From QHCA01 sp003244095 (GTDB taxonomy: Bacteria; Actinomycetota; Actinomycetes; Mycobacteriales; QHCA01), in the NCBI GenBank assembly GCA_038329965.1, contig JBBQNN010000003.1:55084-119083 (forward strand): a DNA stretch of 64,000 bases. The letters run 5' to 3'. Position numbers and translations under genes: made by a program. The notes under the pieces were generated by a model. It made no database searches. It was not told the DNA's origin and worked only from the letters and a program-made list of their open reading frames with translations. Shown one piece after another: positions 55,935 through 64,000 of the stretch (the first letter of the stretch is position 1; every line of letters starts with the position of its first letter).

Positions 55935-57986
55935 GTGTCAGCGCTGGGCGGGCTCAACAGGAAGCCGCCGATTTCGCAGTGGCGTTACTGGGCCTGCTTC
56001 TGGCTGGTGACGGTCACGGGCGCGGTCGTGATGGCGTTGTCCGTGCCCAACCTCCGCGAGGTGCACCCCGCTGACGCTTCCCTGTTCGTCATCTGGGCCC
56101 TGCTGCTGCTGCTCGAACTGGGTCCGCTGTTCCGTGGCCGCTCCGACGATGTCTACGGGCTGTCGTCGTCGTTGATGTTCATGTTCGCGTTGCTCGTGCA
56201 CTGGGGGCTGGCGGTCGCCATCGTCGGGCACGCCTCCTCGCTGATCCTGCAGGGCGCCCTCAATCGCAAGGCGGCGTGGCGCACCGCAGGCAACGTGGGG
56301 TTGACCGCGGTCTGCCTGGGCGCGGCACAGCTGGCTCTCGTCGCCTTCGGCAAGCAGGCGTCACTGGCTCACCCGGCGGCGATCGAGGTCTCGACCCTGC
56401 CGGCCCTGCTCGCCGCCGGCGTCGCGTGGTTCACCGTCAATTTCCTGGTCACGTCCACGGCCTACGCCCTCAGGTCGCGCGCCCCGTGGTGGCGCGAGCT
56501 CACCGGCAACCTCGCCCCCCTGGCCCTCAAGGACGGTGCGGCGATCTCGCTGGCCCCTCTCGTCGTCCTTACCGCCGAGCGCAGCCCGTGGCTCGTGCCA
56601 CTTCTGCTCTTTCCCTTGTACGCGGTCTACCGGAGCAACGTCGACTCGATCGCCCTGAAGCACCAGGCGGGCCACGATGTGCTGACCGGCTTGCCCAACC
56701 GCATCTACCTGCTGGACCGGGCGCACGAAGTGTTCGCCTCGCTGGCGGCCCAGCGCGCGAGGATCGGCCTCTTCGTGATCGACCTGGACCGGTTCAAGGA
56801 GATCAACGACACGCTGGGCCACCACGCGGGCGACCGACTGCTCAAGGTGCTCGCGGACCGCCTCGGCGCGGCGGTGCGCCCGGGCGACCTGGTTGCCCGG
56901 CTCGGTGGTGACGAGTTCGCGGTCCTGCTGCCCGACGTGGTCGACGACGACACGGCCCGTGCGGTCGCCGCCCGGATCACCGAGGCGGTCAGGAAGCCGA
57001 TCCGGCTCGACGGCGTGCTGCTCAGCGTGGAGAGCTCCCTCGGTATCGCGTTCGCACCCGACCACGGTGCCGACTTCGACAGCCTTCTGCAGCACGCCGA
57101 CCTGGCGATGTACTCGGCCAAACGGCGCGGTAGCCCGTACGAGACCTACTCGGTGGAGTTCGTGAACGGATCGGCCGGCCGGCTCACACTGCTGAGTGAC
57201 CTGCGCCGTGCGATCGAGGCTGCCGACGGCGAGTTGGAGTTGCACTACCAGCCGCAGGTCAGCCTCAGCGGCGGGCGGGTGGTCGGGGTCGAGGCGCTGC
57301 TGCGATGGCGGCATCCGGTGCGCGGCCTGGTCCCGCCGGAGGACTTCATCGGCAGGGTCGAGAACACCGCGCTGATGGCTTCGCTGACGTACTGGGTCAT
57401 CGATGCGGCCCTCGCGCAGAGCGCCCGATGGGCCGGCTGCGGCCAGCAGTTGCGGGTCGCGGTCAACGTCAGCGCCACCGACCTGCAGCGGGAGGGGTTC
57501 GCCGACTATGTGGCATCACGCATGCGCTACCACATCGTCGACTCCACCCGGCTGCAGTTGGAGATCACCGAGAGCGCCCTCATGGTCGACCCGGCCTCGG
57601 TACTGACCACCTTGCAGGCACTCGCGCGGCTCGGGGTGTCGTTGTCCCTCGACGACTTCGGCACCGGCTACTCCTCGATGTCGCAGCTGCACCGGTTGCC
57701 GGTCGAGGAGATGAAGATCGACGCCTCCTTCGTCTCGCGGATGCAGACCGAGGCCGACGACGCGACCATCGTCGGCTCCATGATCGAGCTGGGCCGCGCG
57801 CTGGGTCTGCGGGTGGTGGCGGAGGGGGTCGAGAACGTCGCGACGTGGCGGCAACTGGCCGGCCTGGGCTGTCACGACGCCCAGGGTTGGTGGATCTCAC
57901 CCGCCCTGCCCGCGGCCGAGATGACTGCCTGGCTGCAGCGGCACCGGGCCCCGCTCACCGTGCTGTCCGACATCGACATCGCCTGA
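55935..57986 (+). CDS. Membrane GGDEF-EAL protein (c-di-GMP synthesis/breakdown)
   Basis: 683 aa. Residues 17-235 are a membrane sensor with about six helices. A GGDEF domain follows with L-G-G-D-E-F at 323-328 and an R-x-x-D product-inhibition site (Arg315-Asp318), then an EAL domain with E-A-L-L-R-W at 453-458, D-D-F-G-T-G and K-I-D-A-S-F. All catalytic motifs read as intact, so it could work in both directions. The GTG at 55935 has GGGAGG upstream. It lies between ligA and gatC, a place where I recall a similar gene in Streptomyces. TTGACT at 55851 could be a -35 box. Confidence 0.92.
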   Translation: MSALGGLNRKPPISQWRYWACFWLVTVTGAVVMALSVPNLREVHPADASLFVIWALLLLLELGPLFRGRSDDVYGLSSSLMFMFALLVHWGLAVAIVGHASSLILQGALNRKAAWRTAGNVGLTAVCLGAAQLALVAFGKQASLAHPAAIEVSTLPALLAAGVAWFTVNFLVTSTAYALRSRAPWWRELTGNLAPLALKDGAAISLAPLVVLTAERSPWLVPLLLFPLYAVYRSNVDSIALKHQAGHDVLTGLPNRIYLLDRAHEVFASLAAQRARIGLFVIDLDRFKEINDTLGHHAGDRLLKVLADRLGAAVRPGDLVARLGGDEFAVLLPDVVDDDTARAVAARITEAVRKPIRLDGVLLSVESSLGIAFAPDHGADFDSLLQHADLAMYSAKRRGSPYETYSVEFVNGSAGRLTLLSDLRRAIEAADGELELHYQPQVSLSGGRVVGVEALLRWRHPVRGLVPPEDFIGRVENTALMASLTYWVIDAALAQSARWAGCGQQLRVAVNVSATDLQREGFADYVASRMRYHIVDSTRLQLEITESALMVDPASVLTTLQALARLGVSLSLDDFGTGYSSMSQLHRLPVEEMKIDASFVSRMQTEADDATIVGSMIELGRALGLRVVAEGVENVATWRQLAGLGCHDAQGWWISPALPAAEMTAWLQRHRAPLTVLSDIDIA

Positions 57987-58069
57987 CCGGCGCCCACCAT
58001 GGTCGGCCGCGAGCCGTCCTGCGGAAACCTCTGTGGGGTGCGGCAGTGCCCGCCCCTAGACTCTCAAGC

Positions 58070-58366
58070 GTGCCGATAACCCGCGACGAGGTCGCGCACC
58101 TCGCTCGACTGGCCAGGCTGGCGGTCACCGAGGACGAGCTCGACGTGTTCGCCGGACAGCTCGACGTGATCCTCGGCGCGGTGGCCCGGGTGGCCGAGGT
58201 GGCCGCCGACGACATCCCGCCGACGACCCACGCCGTGCCGCTGACCAACGTACTGCGACCCGACGTGGTCACGCCGTCGTTGCCGCGCGAGGGCGTCCTG
58301 GCGGCGGCGCCCGCCGCCGAGGACGGCAGGTTCCGGGTGCCGCAGATCCTCGAGGACGAGCAGTGA
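58070..58366 (+). CDS. gatC: Asp-tRNA(Asn)/Glu-tRNA(Gln) amidotransferase subunit C
   Basis: Small structural subunit that links GatA and GatB. 98 aa: I-T-R-D-E-V-A-H-L-A-R-L-A-R-L at the start and V-L-R-P-D-V-V then R-V-P-Q-I-L-E at the end, the two GatC signature blocks. The GTG at 58070 is chosen because the family begins at this point. gatA starts 4 nt within its stop codon region (GTGA). Confidence 0.95.
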   Translation: MPITRDEVAHLARLARLAVTEDELDVFAGQLDVILGAVARVAEVAADDIPPTTHAVPLTNVLRPDVVTPSLPREGVLAAAPAAEDGRFRVPQILEDEQ

Positions 58367-59847
58367 CCGACCTGATCCGGCTGACCGCCGATGCCACGGC
58401 CAAAGCCGTCGCGGGCGGCGAGGTCTCCGCCGTCGACGTGACCCGGGCCCATCTCGACCGCATCGCCGCGGTCGACGATCGGCTGCACGCCTTCCTCCAG
58501 GTCGACGCCGACGGCGCCCTGACGGCGGCGGCGGCGGTCGACGCGGCCCGGACCCGCGGCGAGCAACTCGGCCCGCTGGCCGGTGTGCCACTCGCGCTCA
58601 AGGACGTCGTGGTCACGAAGAACCTCGAGACCACCAGCGGTTCGAAGACCCTCCAGGGCTGGATCCCGCCGTACGACGCTACGATCACCGGCCGCCTGCG
58701 TGAAGCCGGAGTGGTGATCTTGGGCAAGACCAACATGGACGAGTTCGCGATGGGCTCGTCGACGGAGAACTCCGCCTTCGGCCCGACGCACAATCCGTGG
58801 GACCTGACCCGGGTGCCCGGGGGCTCCTCCGGTGGGTCCTCGGCCGCGGTCGCCGCGCATCTGGCCCCGCTCGGCATCGGCACCGACACGGGCGGCTCGA
58901 TCCGCCAGCCGGCCGCCGTGTGCGGTCTGGTCGGCGTCAAGCCCACCTACGGTGGCGTCTCCCGCTACGGCCTGGTCGCCTTCTCCTCCAGCCTCGACCA
59001 GGCCGGCCCGTTCGCCCGTACGGTGCTCGATGCCGCCCTGTTGCACGCGGTCATCGCGGGCTACGACCCGGCCGACTCCACCAGCATCGACGCGCCCGTG
59101 CCGCCGGTCGTGGCCGCGGCCCGCGCCGGCACCCAGGGCGACCTCGGCGGTGTCACCGTCGGCGTCGTCACGGAGTTGGGTGGCGAGGGCTACCAGCCCG
59201 GCGTGACGGCAGCCTTCGGCGATGCGCGCAGCAGGCTGGAGACGGCCGGGGCCAAGGTGGTCGAGGTGTTCTGCCCGCACTTCGGCTACGCCCTGCCGGC
59301 CTACTACCTCATCGCGCCCAGTGAGGCCTCCTCCAACCTGGCCCGCTTCGACGGCGTCCGCTACGGCCTGCGGGTCGGCGACGACGGCACCCGCGGCCTC
59401 GAGGAGGTCATGGCACTGACCCGCGAGGCCGGCTTCGGGGCCGAGGTGAAGCGGCGGATCATGCTGGGCACCTATGCGCTTTCCAGTGGCTACTACGATG
59501 CCTACTACGGCCAGGCGCAGAAGGTCCGGACCCTGATCACCCGCGACTTCGCCGCGGCGTTCGAGACCTGCGACGTCCTGGTCTCGCCGACCACGCCCAG
59601 CGTCGCCTTCCCGCTCGGCGAGCGCACCGGCAACCCGATGGCGATGTACGCCGCCGACCTGTGCACCCTGCCGGCCTCACTCGCCGGCTTGCCCGCCCTG
59701 TCCGTCCCGTGCGGGTTGTCCGAGGGGCTCCCGGTGGGCCTGCAGGTGATGGCGCCGGCGCTGGCCGACGACCGTATCTACCAGGTGGCCGCCGCGCTGG
59801 AGGCCTCCTACGACCAGCCCTGGATCGGCGAGGTGCCCGACCTGTGA
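58363..59847 (+). CDS. gatA: Asp-tRNA(Asn)/Glu-tRNA(Gln) amidotransferase subunit A
   Basis: Amidase subunit that releases ammonia from glutamine for transamidation. 494 aa. The Ser-cisSer-Lys triad is in place: L-A-L-K-D-V-V (Lys), the G-G-S-S-G-G-S-S-A region, and T-D-T-G-G-S-I-R-Q-P with the nucleophile Ser. The GTG overlaps the gatC stop (GTGA), as does gatB's with this gene. The presence of gatCAB implies that at least one of Gln-tRNA or Asn-tRNA is made by the indirect route. Confidence 0.97.
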   Translation: MTDLIRLTADATAKAVAGGEVSAVDVTRAHLDRIAAVDDRLHAFLQVDADGALTAAAAVDAARTRGEQLGPLAGVPLALKDVVVTKNLETTSGSKTLQGWIPPYDATITGRLREAGVVILGKTNMDEFAMGSSTENSAFGPTHNPWDLTRVPGGSSGGSSAAVAAHLAPLGIGTDTGGSIRQPAAVCGLVGVKPTYGGVSRYGLVAFSSSLDQAGPFARTVLDAALLHAVIAGYDPADSTSIDAPVPPVVAAARAGTQGDLGGVTVGVVTELGGEGYQPGVTAAFGDARSRLETAGAKVVEVFCPHFGYALPAYYLIAPSEASSNLARFDGVRYGLRVGDDGTRGLEEVMALTREAGFGAEVKRRIMLGTYALSSGYYDAYYGQAQKVRTLITRDFAAAFETCDVLVSPTTPSVAFPLGERTGNPMAMYAADLCTLPASLAGLPALSVPCGLSEGLPVGLQVMAPALADDRIYQVAAALEASYDQPWIGEVPDL

Positions 59848-61340
59848 CACAGGCCCTGTCCTACGACGACGTCGTCGCGCGCTACGAGCCGGTCATCGGC
59901 CTGGAGACCCACGTCGAGCTCGGCACGGCGTCGAAGATGTTCTGCGGCTGCTCGACGACGTTCGGCGCCGACCCCAACACCCAGGTCTGCCCGGTCTGCC
60001 TGGGGCTGCCCGGCAGCCTTCCGGTGACCAACGCCGCGGCCATCGAGTACGCCATCCGGATCGGCCTGGCCTTGAACTGCCAGATCGCCACGTGGTGCCG
60101 CTTCGCCCGCAAGAACTACTTCTACCCCGACATGCCGAAGAACTTCCAGATCAGCCAGTACGACGAGCCGCTGTGCACCGACGGCTGGCTCGACGTCGAC
60201 GTGGACGGCGACACGGTACGGGTGGAGATCGAGCGGGTGCACCTGGAGGAGGACACCGGCAAGACCCTGCACGTGGGCGGTGCCACCGGGCGAATCCATG
60301 GCGCCACCCACTCCCTGGTCGACTACAACCGGGCCGGGATCCCGCTGGTCGAGGTGGTGACCAAGCCGGTCACCGGAGTGGGGGCCAGGGCGCCCGAGCT
60401 CGCCAAGGCCTACGTGACCGAGCTCCGCGACATCCTGCGCACGCTGGGCGTGTCCGACGTCCGGATGGAGCAGGGCAGCCTGCGCTGCGACGTCAACACC
60501 TCGCTGCGGCTGCTGGACACCTTGGCCCTCGGCACCCGTACCGAGACCAAGAACGTCAACTCGCTGCGGTCGGTCGAGCGGGCCGTGCGCTCGGAGATGG
60601 TGCGCCAGGCCGAACGTCTCGACGCCGGTGAGCGGATCGTCCAGGAGACCCGGCACTTCCAGGAGGACACCGGACGCTCCCGGCCCGGCCGGTCCAAGGA
60701 GGAGGCGACGGACTACCGGTACTTCCCGGAGCCCGACCTGGTGCCGCTGGCTCCCGAGCCCGCCTGGGTCGCCACGATCCAGGCCGCACTGCCGGAGCTG
60801 CCCGCGGCCCGGCGGCGCCGCCTGGCCGCGCAGCTCGGCGCGTCCGACCGCGACATGATCGCGATGTCGAACACCGGCGTCGTCGACCTGGTCGCGGCGA
60901 CCGCCGCCGCCGGCGCGCCGGCCGCCGAGGCGCGCAACTGGTGGATGGGCCACCTCGCGCAGCACGCCAACTCCGCCGACATCGAGCCCGCGGAGCTGTC
61001 GATCACTCCGGAGCAGGTGGCCCGGGTGATCGCTCTCGTCGCCGACGGCACCTTGTCGACCGGCCTGGCGCGGCAGGTGGTCGACGGCGTGCTCGAGACC
61101 GGGGCGGACCCCGATCAGGTGATCAGCGAGCGCGGCCTGCGTACCGTCAGCGACACCGACACGCTCGGTGCCGCCATCGACGAGGCGATCGCCGCCCGTC
61201 CGGACATCGCCGACAAAGTTCGCGGGGGTAAGGTCGCGGCAGCCGGCGTACTGGTCGGGGCGGTGATGAAGGCAACGCGCGGGCAGGCCGATGCGTCCAC
61301 AGTCCGGGCACTGCTGCTGAGCCGGCTCACGGGGGGCTGA
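59844..61340 (+). CDS. gatB: Asp-tRNA(Asn)/Glu-tRNA(Gln) amidotransferase subunit B
   Basis: tRNA-binding and kinase-like subunit that activates Glu- or Asp-tRNA before amidation. 498 aa from the GTG at 59844; an open frame to 59661 lies in gatA and is not used. The family block starts V-I-G-L-E-T-H-V-E-L, with M-F-C-G-C-S-T and V-C-P-V-C-L-G-L-P-G giving a four-Cys zinc site, then Y-F-Y-P-D-M-P-K-N-F-Q-I-S-Q-Y and the C-terminal YqeY-like helical domain. No anomalies were seen. Confidence 0.97.
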   Translation: MTQALSYDDVVARYEPVIGLETHVELGTASKMFCGCSTTFGADPNTQVCPVCLGLPGSLPVTNAAAIEYAIRIGLALNCQIATWCRFARKNYFYPDMPKNFQISQYDEPLCTDGWLDVDVDGDTVRVEIERVHLEEDTGKTLHVGGATGRIHGATHSLVDYNRAGIPLVEVVTKPVTGVGARAPELAKAYVTELRDILRTLGVSDVRMEQGSLRCDVNTSLRLLDTLALGTRTETKNVNSLRSVERAVRSEMVRQAERLDAGERIVQETRHFQEDTGRSRPGRSKEEATDYRYFPEPDLVPLAPEPAWVATIQAALPELPAARRRRLAAQLGASDRDMIAMSNTGVVDLVAATAAAGAPAAEARNWWMGHLAQHANSADIEPAELSITPEQVARVIALVADGTLSTGLARQVVDGVLETGADPDQVISERGLRTVSDTDTLGAAIDEAIAARPDIADKVRGGKVAAAGVLVGAVMKATRGQADASTVRALLLSRLTGG

Positions 61341-61363
61341 CTCGCGTCGACGGGGAGTGGGAC

Positions 61364-61918
61364 ATGGCTCAGCAGCGGGACGTGTTCCTGCCGGCCGCGA
61401 TGGTCAGCTTTGACGCGGGCATTCCCGCCCTGTGCTCCCGGCACGGTGATCCGGCCGCACGAGGACGCAGGGTGCAATTCATCTCCCGGCCGCCCGGGTG
61501 GTCCTACATCCTGCTGCTCGCCGGTGCGCTGCCCTTCCTCGTCGTGGGGATGGCATTGCGCAAGACGCTGGTCGCGCAGCGGTGGCCGTACTGCGCCAGT
61601 TGCGACAACAGGATCCGGCGCACCCGGCTGGCCGCCCTGGCCCTGATCCTGGCCGCTGTCGCGACGATCGTCGCCACCATCGCGCTCGGCGGGCAGCACC
61701 CGTTGCTCGGGGGCATGGGTGTGCTCCTGTTCGTCCTCCTCTTCCTTGCCAGCCTCTTCGTCCTGATCTCCTCCGATCCGACCCGGGTCGCGCGGGGCGT
61801 CGTGACGCGGGACGGGTACGCGCTGCGGCTGCGGGAGCCGGCGCCGGGATTCGTTGCCGCCCTGCCCTCCGCGCCGCCGTTCGCCGGCCCGCCTGCGCCC
61901 CGTTTGCCCAGGACATGA
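61364..61918 (+). CDS. Small membrane protein with a CxxC motif
   Basis: A 184-aa protein with three or so hydrophobic segments (residues ~47-65, ~88-108, ~113-133) and a soluble start and end. Between the first two segments lies Y-C-A-S-C-D-N-R, which with an earlier C-S-R-H could bind zinc. The Pro-rich tail is low-complexity. The ATG at 61364 is 23 bp after gatB, so it may share its transcript. I do not recognise a named family; the function is unknown. Confidence 0.7.
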   Translation: MAQQRDVFLPAAMVSFDAGIPALCSRHGDPAARGRRVQFISRPPGWSYILLLAGALPFLVVGMALRKTLVAQRWPYCASCDNRIRRTRLAALALILAAVATIVATIALGGQHPLLGGMGVLLFVLLFLASLFVLISSDPTRVARGVVTRDGYALRLREPAPGFVAALPSAPPFAGPPAPRLPRT

Positions 61919-61945
61919 TTCCGGTACGCGAGCTCGACCACGCCG

Positions 61946-63010
61946 TCACCCAGGGTTGAGCGCCTTCGGGTCCAGCCGCAGCAGCCGGTCGTCGGCCGCC
62001 ACCGGGTCACCCCTGCCGTCCCGGTTGGACGTGAGCAGCCACAACGAGCCGTCGGGGCCGACGGCGACATGGCGCAGGCGGCCGTACTGTCCGACGAGCA
62101 GCGACTGCGGGCGACCCAGCGTGCCGTCGCCGGCGATCGGGATCCGCCACAGGCGCTCGCCCTTGAGGCAGGCGACGTAGATCACCTGGTGCAGGATGGC
62201 GATGCCGCTGGGGGAGGCCTCGGGCGGGTTCCAGGTCACCAGCGGATCGGTGAACCGGCCGCCGCCCCCGACACCCTCCACCGTGGGCCAGCCGTAGTTG
62301 TGCTTCGGCTGGATCAGGTTGACCTCGTCGTGGCGGTTCTGCCCGAACTCCGATGCGTAGAGCCGGCCGTGGGAGTCCCAGGCCAGTCCCTGCACGTTGC
62401 GGTGTCCGTAACTCCAGACCAGCGAACCGGGGTACGGGTTGCCCGGCGCCGGCTTACCCTCGGGCGTCATCCTGAGCACCTTGCCGCCCAGGCTGGTGAC
62501 GTCCTGCGACCGGCCGCGGGCCGAGGCGTCACCGGTGCCCGCGTAGAGGTACCCGTCCGGCCCGAACGTGATCCGCCCGCCGTTGTGGATGCCGGACACC
62601 GGAATGCCGGTGACGATCGGCTGCGGGGTCTCGCCGAGCTTGAAACGCGCGATCCGGTTGTCGTGGGCCGTCGTGTAGTAGGCGTAGACGAGCTTGTCGC
62701 GGCTGTAGTCCTTGGACACGGCGATGCCCAGCAGCCCGCCCTCGCCGGAGGAATTGGCCTCGGTGACCCGCTGCACGGTGCGCACGGTGCCGTCCCTCGC
62801 CACCGCCTTGATCAGCCGGCTGTCCCGCTCGGTCAACAGGGCCGAGCCGTCCGGGAGGAAGGCCAGGCCCCACGGCGCGGTCAGCCCGCTGGCTAGCACC
62901 GTGACGACCGGTGCGACGGGGAAGTGATCGGCCGGGTCGTCCCGCGCGGAATTCGTACACGCCGTCGCCAGCAGGGCCACCACGAGCGCGGCTGCGGAGA
63001 TCCGGGACAC
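61946..63010 (-). CDS. PQQ-dependent sugar (glucose/aldose) dehydrogenase-like lipoprotein
   Basis: A 354-aa six-bladed beta-propeller of the soluble glucose dehydrogenase (Gdh-B/YliI) group, which oxidises aldoses with PQQ. The signal ends L-L-A-T-A-C-T-N, a lipobox placing it on the outer face of the membrane. Blocks include P-W-G-L-A-F-L-P-D-G, H-N-G-G-R-I-T-F-G-P-D-G-Y-L-Y (with the usual catalytic His), S-Y-G-H-R-N-V-Q-G-L-A and E-F-G-Q-N-R-H-D-E. Whether the cell makes PQQ cannot be judged from this window. It is convergent with the upstream membrane-protein gene. Confidence 0.88.
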   Translation of the reverse strand: MSRISAAALVVALLATACTNSARDDPADHFPVAPVVTVLASGLTAPWGLAFLPDGSALLTERDSRLIKAVARDGTVRTVQRVTEANSSGEGGLLGIAVSKDYSRDKLVYAYYTTAHDNRIARFKLGETPQPIVTGIPVSGIHNGGRITFGPDGYLYAGTGDASARGRSQDVTSLGGKVLRMTPEGKPAPGNPYPGSLVWSYGHRNVQGLAWDSHGRLYASEFGQNRHDEVNLIQPKHNYGWPTVEGVGGGGRFTDPLVTWNPPEASPSGIAILHQVIYVACLKGERLWRIPIAGDGTLGRPQSLLVGQYGRLRHVAVGPDGSLWLLTSNRDGRGDPVAADDRLLRLDPKALNPG

Positions 63011-63093
63011 GACACTCCTCGCTGCCGGCAGCGGTTGGTCTCCCCTTCAGGGTGGCGCGCTTGCGCTGCCGCCGCCACTCATAGGGTGGGCGG

Positions 63094-64000
63094 GTGAAGG
63101 TGCTGCTGCCGCATCCCGACGGCCGTGAACTGCTGGGCGGCCTCCCGGACGAGGCTGACATCGACGTCTGGTCCGGCTCCGGTGAGCCACCGGGCGCCGC
63201 GGAGGTGCAATTCTGGGTCCCGCCGTTCCTGGCCACCGCTGAGGTGGTTCCGTGGGTCGGGCAGATGCGCCGGCTCGCCGTCGTGCAGCTGCTCACCGCC
63301 GGCGCCGACACCTGGGTCGGCCGGCTGCCCGACGGCGTGACGCTCTGCGACGCCCGCGGGGTGCACGACAGCTCCACGTCGGAGTGGGCCGCGACGGCTG
63401 TGCTGGCAGCGGTACGGGAGTTCCCGCGGTTCGCCGTGGCCCAGGTGGCCGGCCGGTGGGAGCACGGGGTGACCGGCGAGCTGGCGGGCCGACGGGTGCT
63501 GGTCGTCGGAGCAGGCTCGATCGGCGACGCGCTGTGCCGCCGTCTCGAGCCGTTCGGCGTGGACCTGGTCCGGGTGGCCCGCCGCGCGCGTGACGGCGTT
63601 CACGCGGTGGTCGAGCTGCCGGAGCTGTTGCCCTCGGCCGATGTCGTGGTCCTGCTGGTGCCACTCACGGACGCGACGCGCGGGATGGTCGACGCGGCCT
63701 TCCTCGCCCGGATGCCCGACGGCGCGCTTCTGGTCAATGCCGCGCGCGGTCCGGCCGTCGACACCGATGCCTTGACGGCCGAGCTGGCATCGGGCCGCCT
63801 GCGGGCCGCCCTCGACGTGACCGATCCGGAGCCGCTGCCGGCAGGGCATCCCTTGTGGACGGTGCCCGGGCTGCTGCTGACCCCGCACGTCGCGGGGTCG
63901 GTCCGTGGGGTCCTGCCGCGCGCCTACCGGCTGGTCGCCCGGCAGTTGTGGCGCTACGCCGACGGCGAGCCGCTCGACAACGTCGTCGTCGATGGCTACT
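63094..64000 (+). CDS. D-2-hydroxyacid dehydrogenase (phosphoglycerate-dehydrogenase-like), truncated by window end
   Basis: The GTG at 63094 opens a frame that runs off the window after 302 codons, near the expected full length of ~310-330 aa. The NAD loop is V-L-V-V-G-A-G-S-I-G-D-A-L. The catalytic Arg is in V-N-A-A-R-G-P-A-V, Glu in D-P-E-P-L-P and His in L-L-T-P-H-V-A-G-S. The length suits D-lactate, glyoxylate or hydroxypyruvate reductases rather than full SerA, which carries an ACT domain. Divergent from the sugar dehydrogenase gene. Confidence 0.9.
   Translation, partial: MKVLLPHPDGRELLGGLPDEADIDVWSGSGEPPGAAEVQFWVPPFLATAEVVPWVGQMRRLAVVQLLTAGADTWVGRLPDGVTLCDARGVHDSSTSEWAATAVLAAVREFPRFAVAQVAGRWEHGVTGELAGRRVLVVGAGSIGDALCRRLEPFGVDLVRVARRARDGVHAVVELPELLPSADVVVLLVPLTDATRGMVDAAFLARMPDGALLVNAARGPAVDTDALTAELASGRLRAALDVTDPEPLPAGHPLWTVPGLLLTPHVAGSVRGVLPRAYRLVARQLWRYADGEPLDNVVVDGY

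Overview
The window is 64 kb of high-GC, gene-dense DNA from a free-living actinobacterium. The signs are frequent GTG starts, many 1-11 nt gene overlaps, a complete GlgE-type alpha-glucan operon (glgE-treS-mak-glgB), a ~180 kDa type NAD-glutamate dehydrogenase, DivIVA-domain coiled-coil proteins, crotonyl-CoA carboxylase/reductase, MeaB and IcmA. From memory, the order etfB-etfA-cysteine desulfurase-mnmA-methionine-synthase-like-ligA-gatC-gatA-gatB matches the Rv3029c to Rv3009c region of Mycobacterium tuberculosis read in reverse. I cannot name the genus. I found no tRNA, rRNA, CRISPR array, prophage or intact insertion sequence. No gene-free stretch exceeds 300 bases; the longest are 46007-46268 and 33423-33633.

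Region 1 (1-19.6 kb) is mostly acyl-CoA metabolism. It opens with a truncated aldehyde dehydrogenase and a tandem-duplicated 3-hydroxyacyl-CoA dehydrogenase, then a small hydrolase, an SDR, an AI-2E type permease and two paralogous DivIVA-domain proteins, one with nine perfect 11-residue repeats. The C4 acyl-CoA set follows: ccr and an epimerase on the minus strand, divergent from a thiolase, meaB and the mutase large subunit. The mutase carries the Phe/Gln pair of isobutyryl-CoA mutase rather than the Tyr/Arg pair of methylmalonyl-CoA mutase. It is followed by a SCO6745-family protein and an R2-like diiron protein that overlap each other's codons. The B12-binding small subunit is not in the window.

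Region 2 (19.6-38.6 kb) carries the giant NAD-GDH, a secreted hydrolase and the alpha-glucan genes. glgE-treS-mak-glgB form one minus-strand operon, divergent from glgP across a 211-bp gap with nested inverted repeats. glgX lies beyond glgP, flanked on both sides by gene debris: a GNAT C-terminal tail and an apparent fusion of an ABC ATPase start to an ABC permease end.

Region 3 (38.7-47.1 kb) is accessory: an orphan ABC ATPase, a stand-alone EfeO-type cupredoxin lipoprotein, an enoyl-CoA hydratase, two methyltransferases, a hexapeptide acyltransferase, a VOC protein, a GNAT, a DUF885 protein and a secreted protein of unknown role.

Region 4 (47.2-64 kb) is the conserved housekeeping block: etfBA, an MFS exporter, tRNA thiolation genes, ligA, a membrane GGDEF-EAL protein, gatCAB, then a small membrane protein, a PQQ-type sugar dehydrogenase lipoprotein and a truncated 2-hydroxyacid dehydrogenase.

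Two short repeat families occur only between genes: a 37-nt element with two full and three partial copies, and a long-stem hairpin with two copies 31 kb apart.
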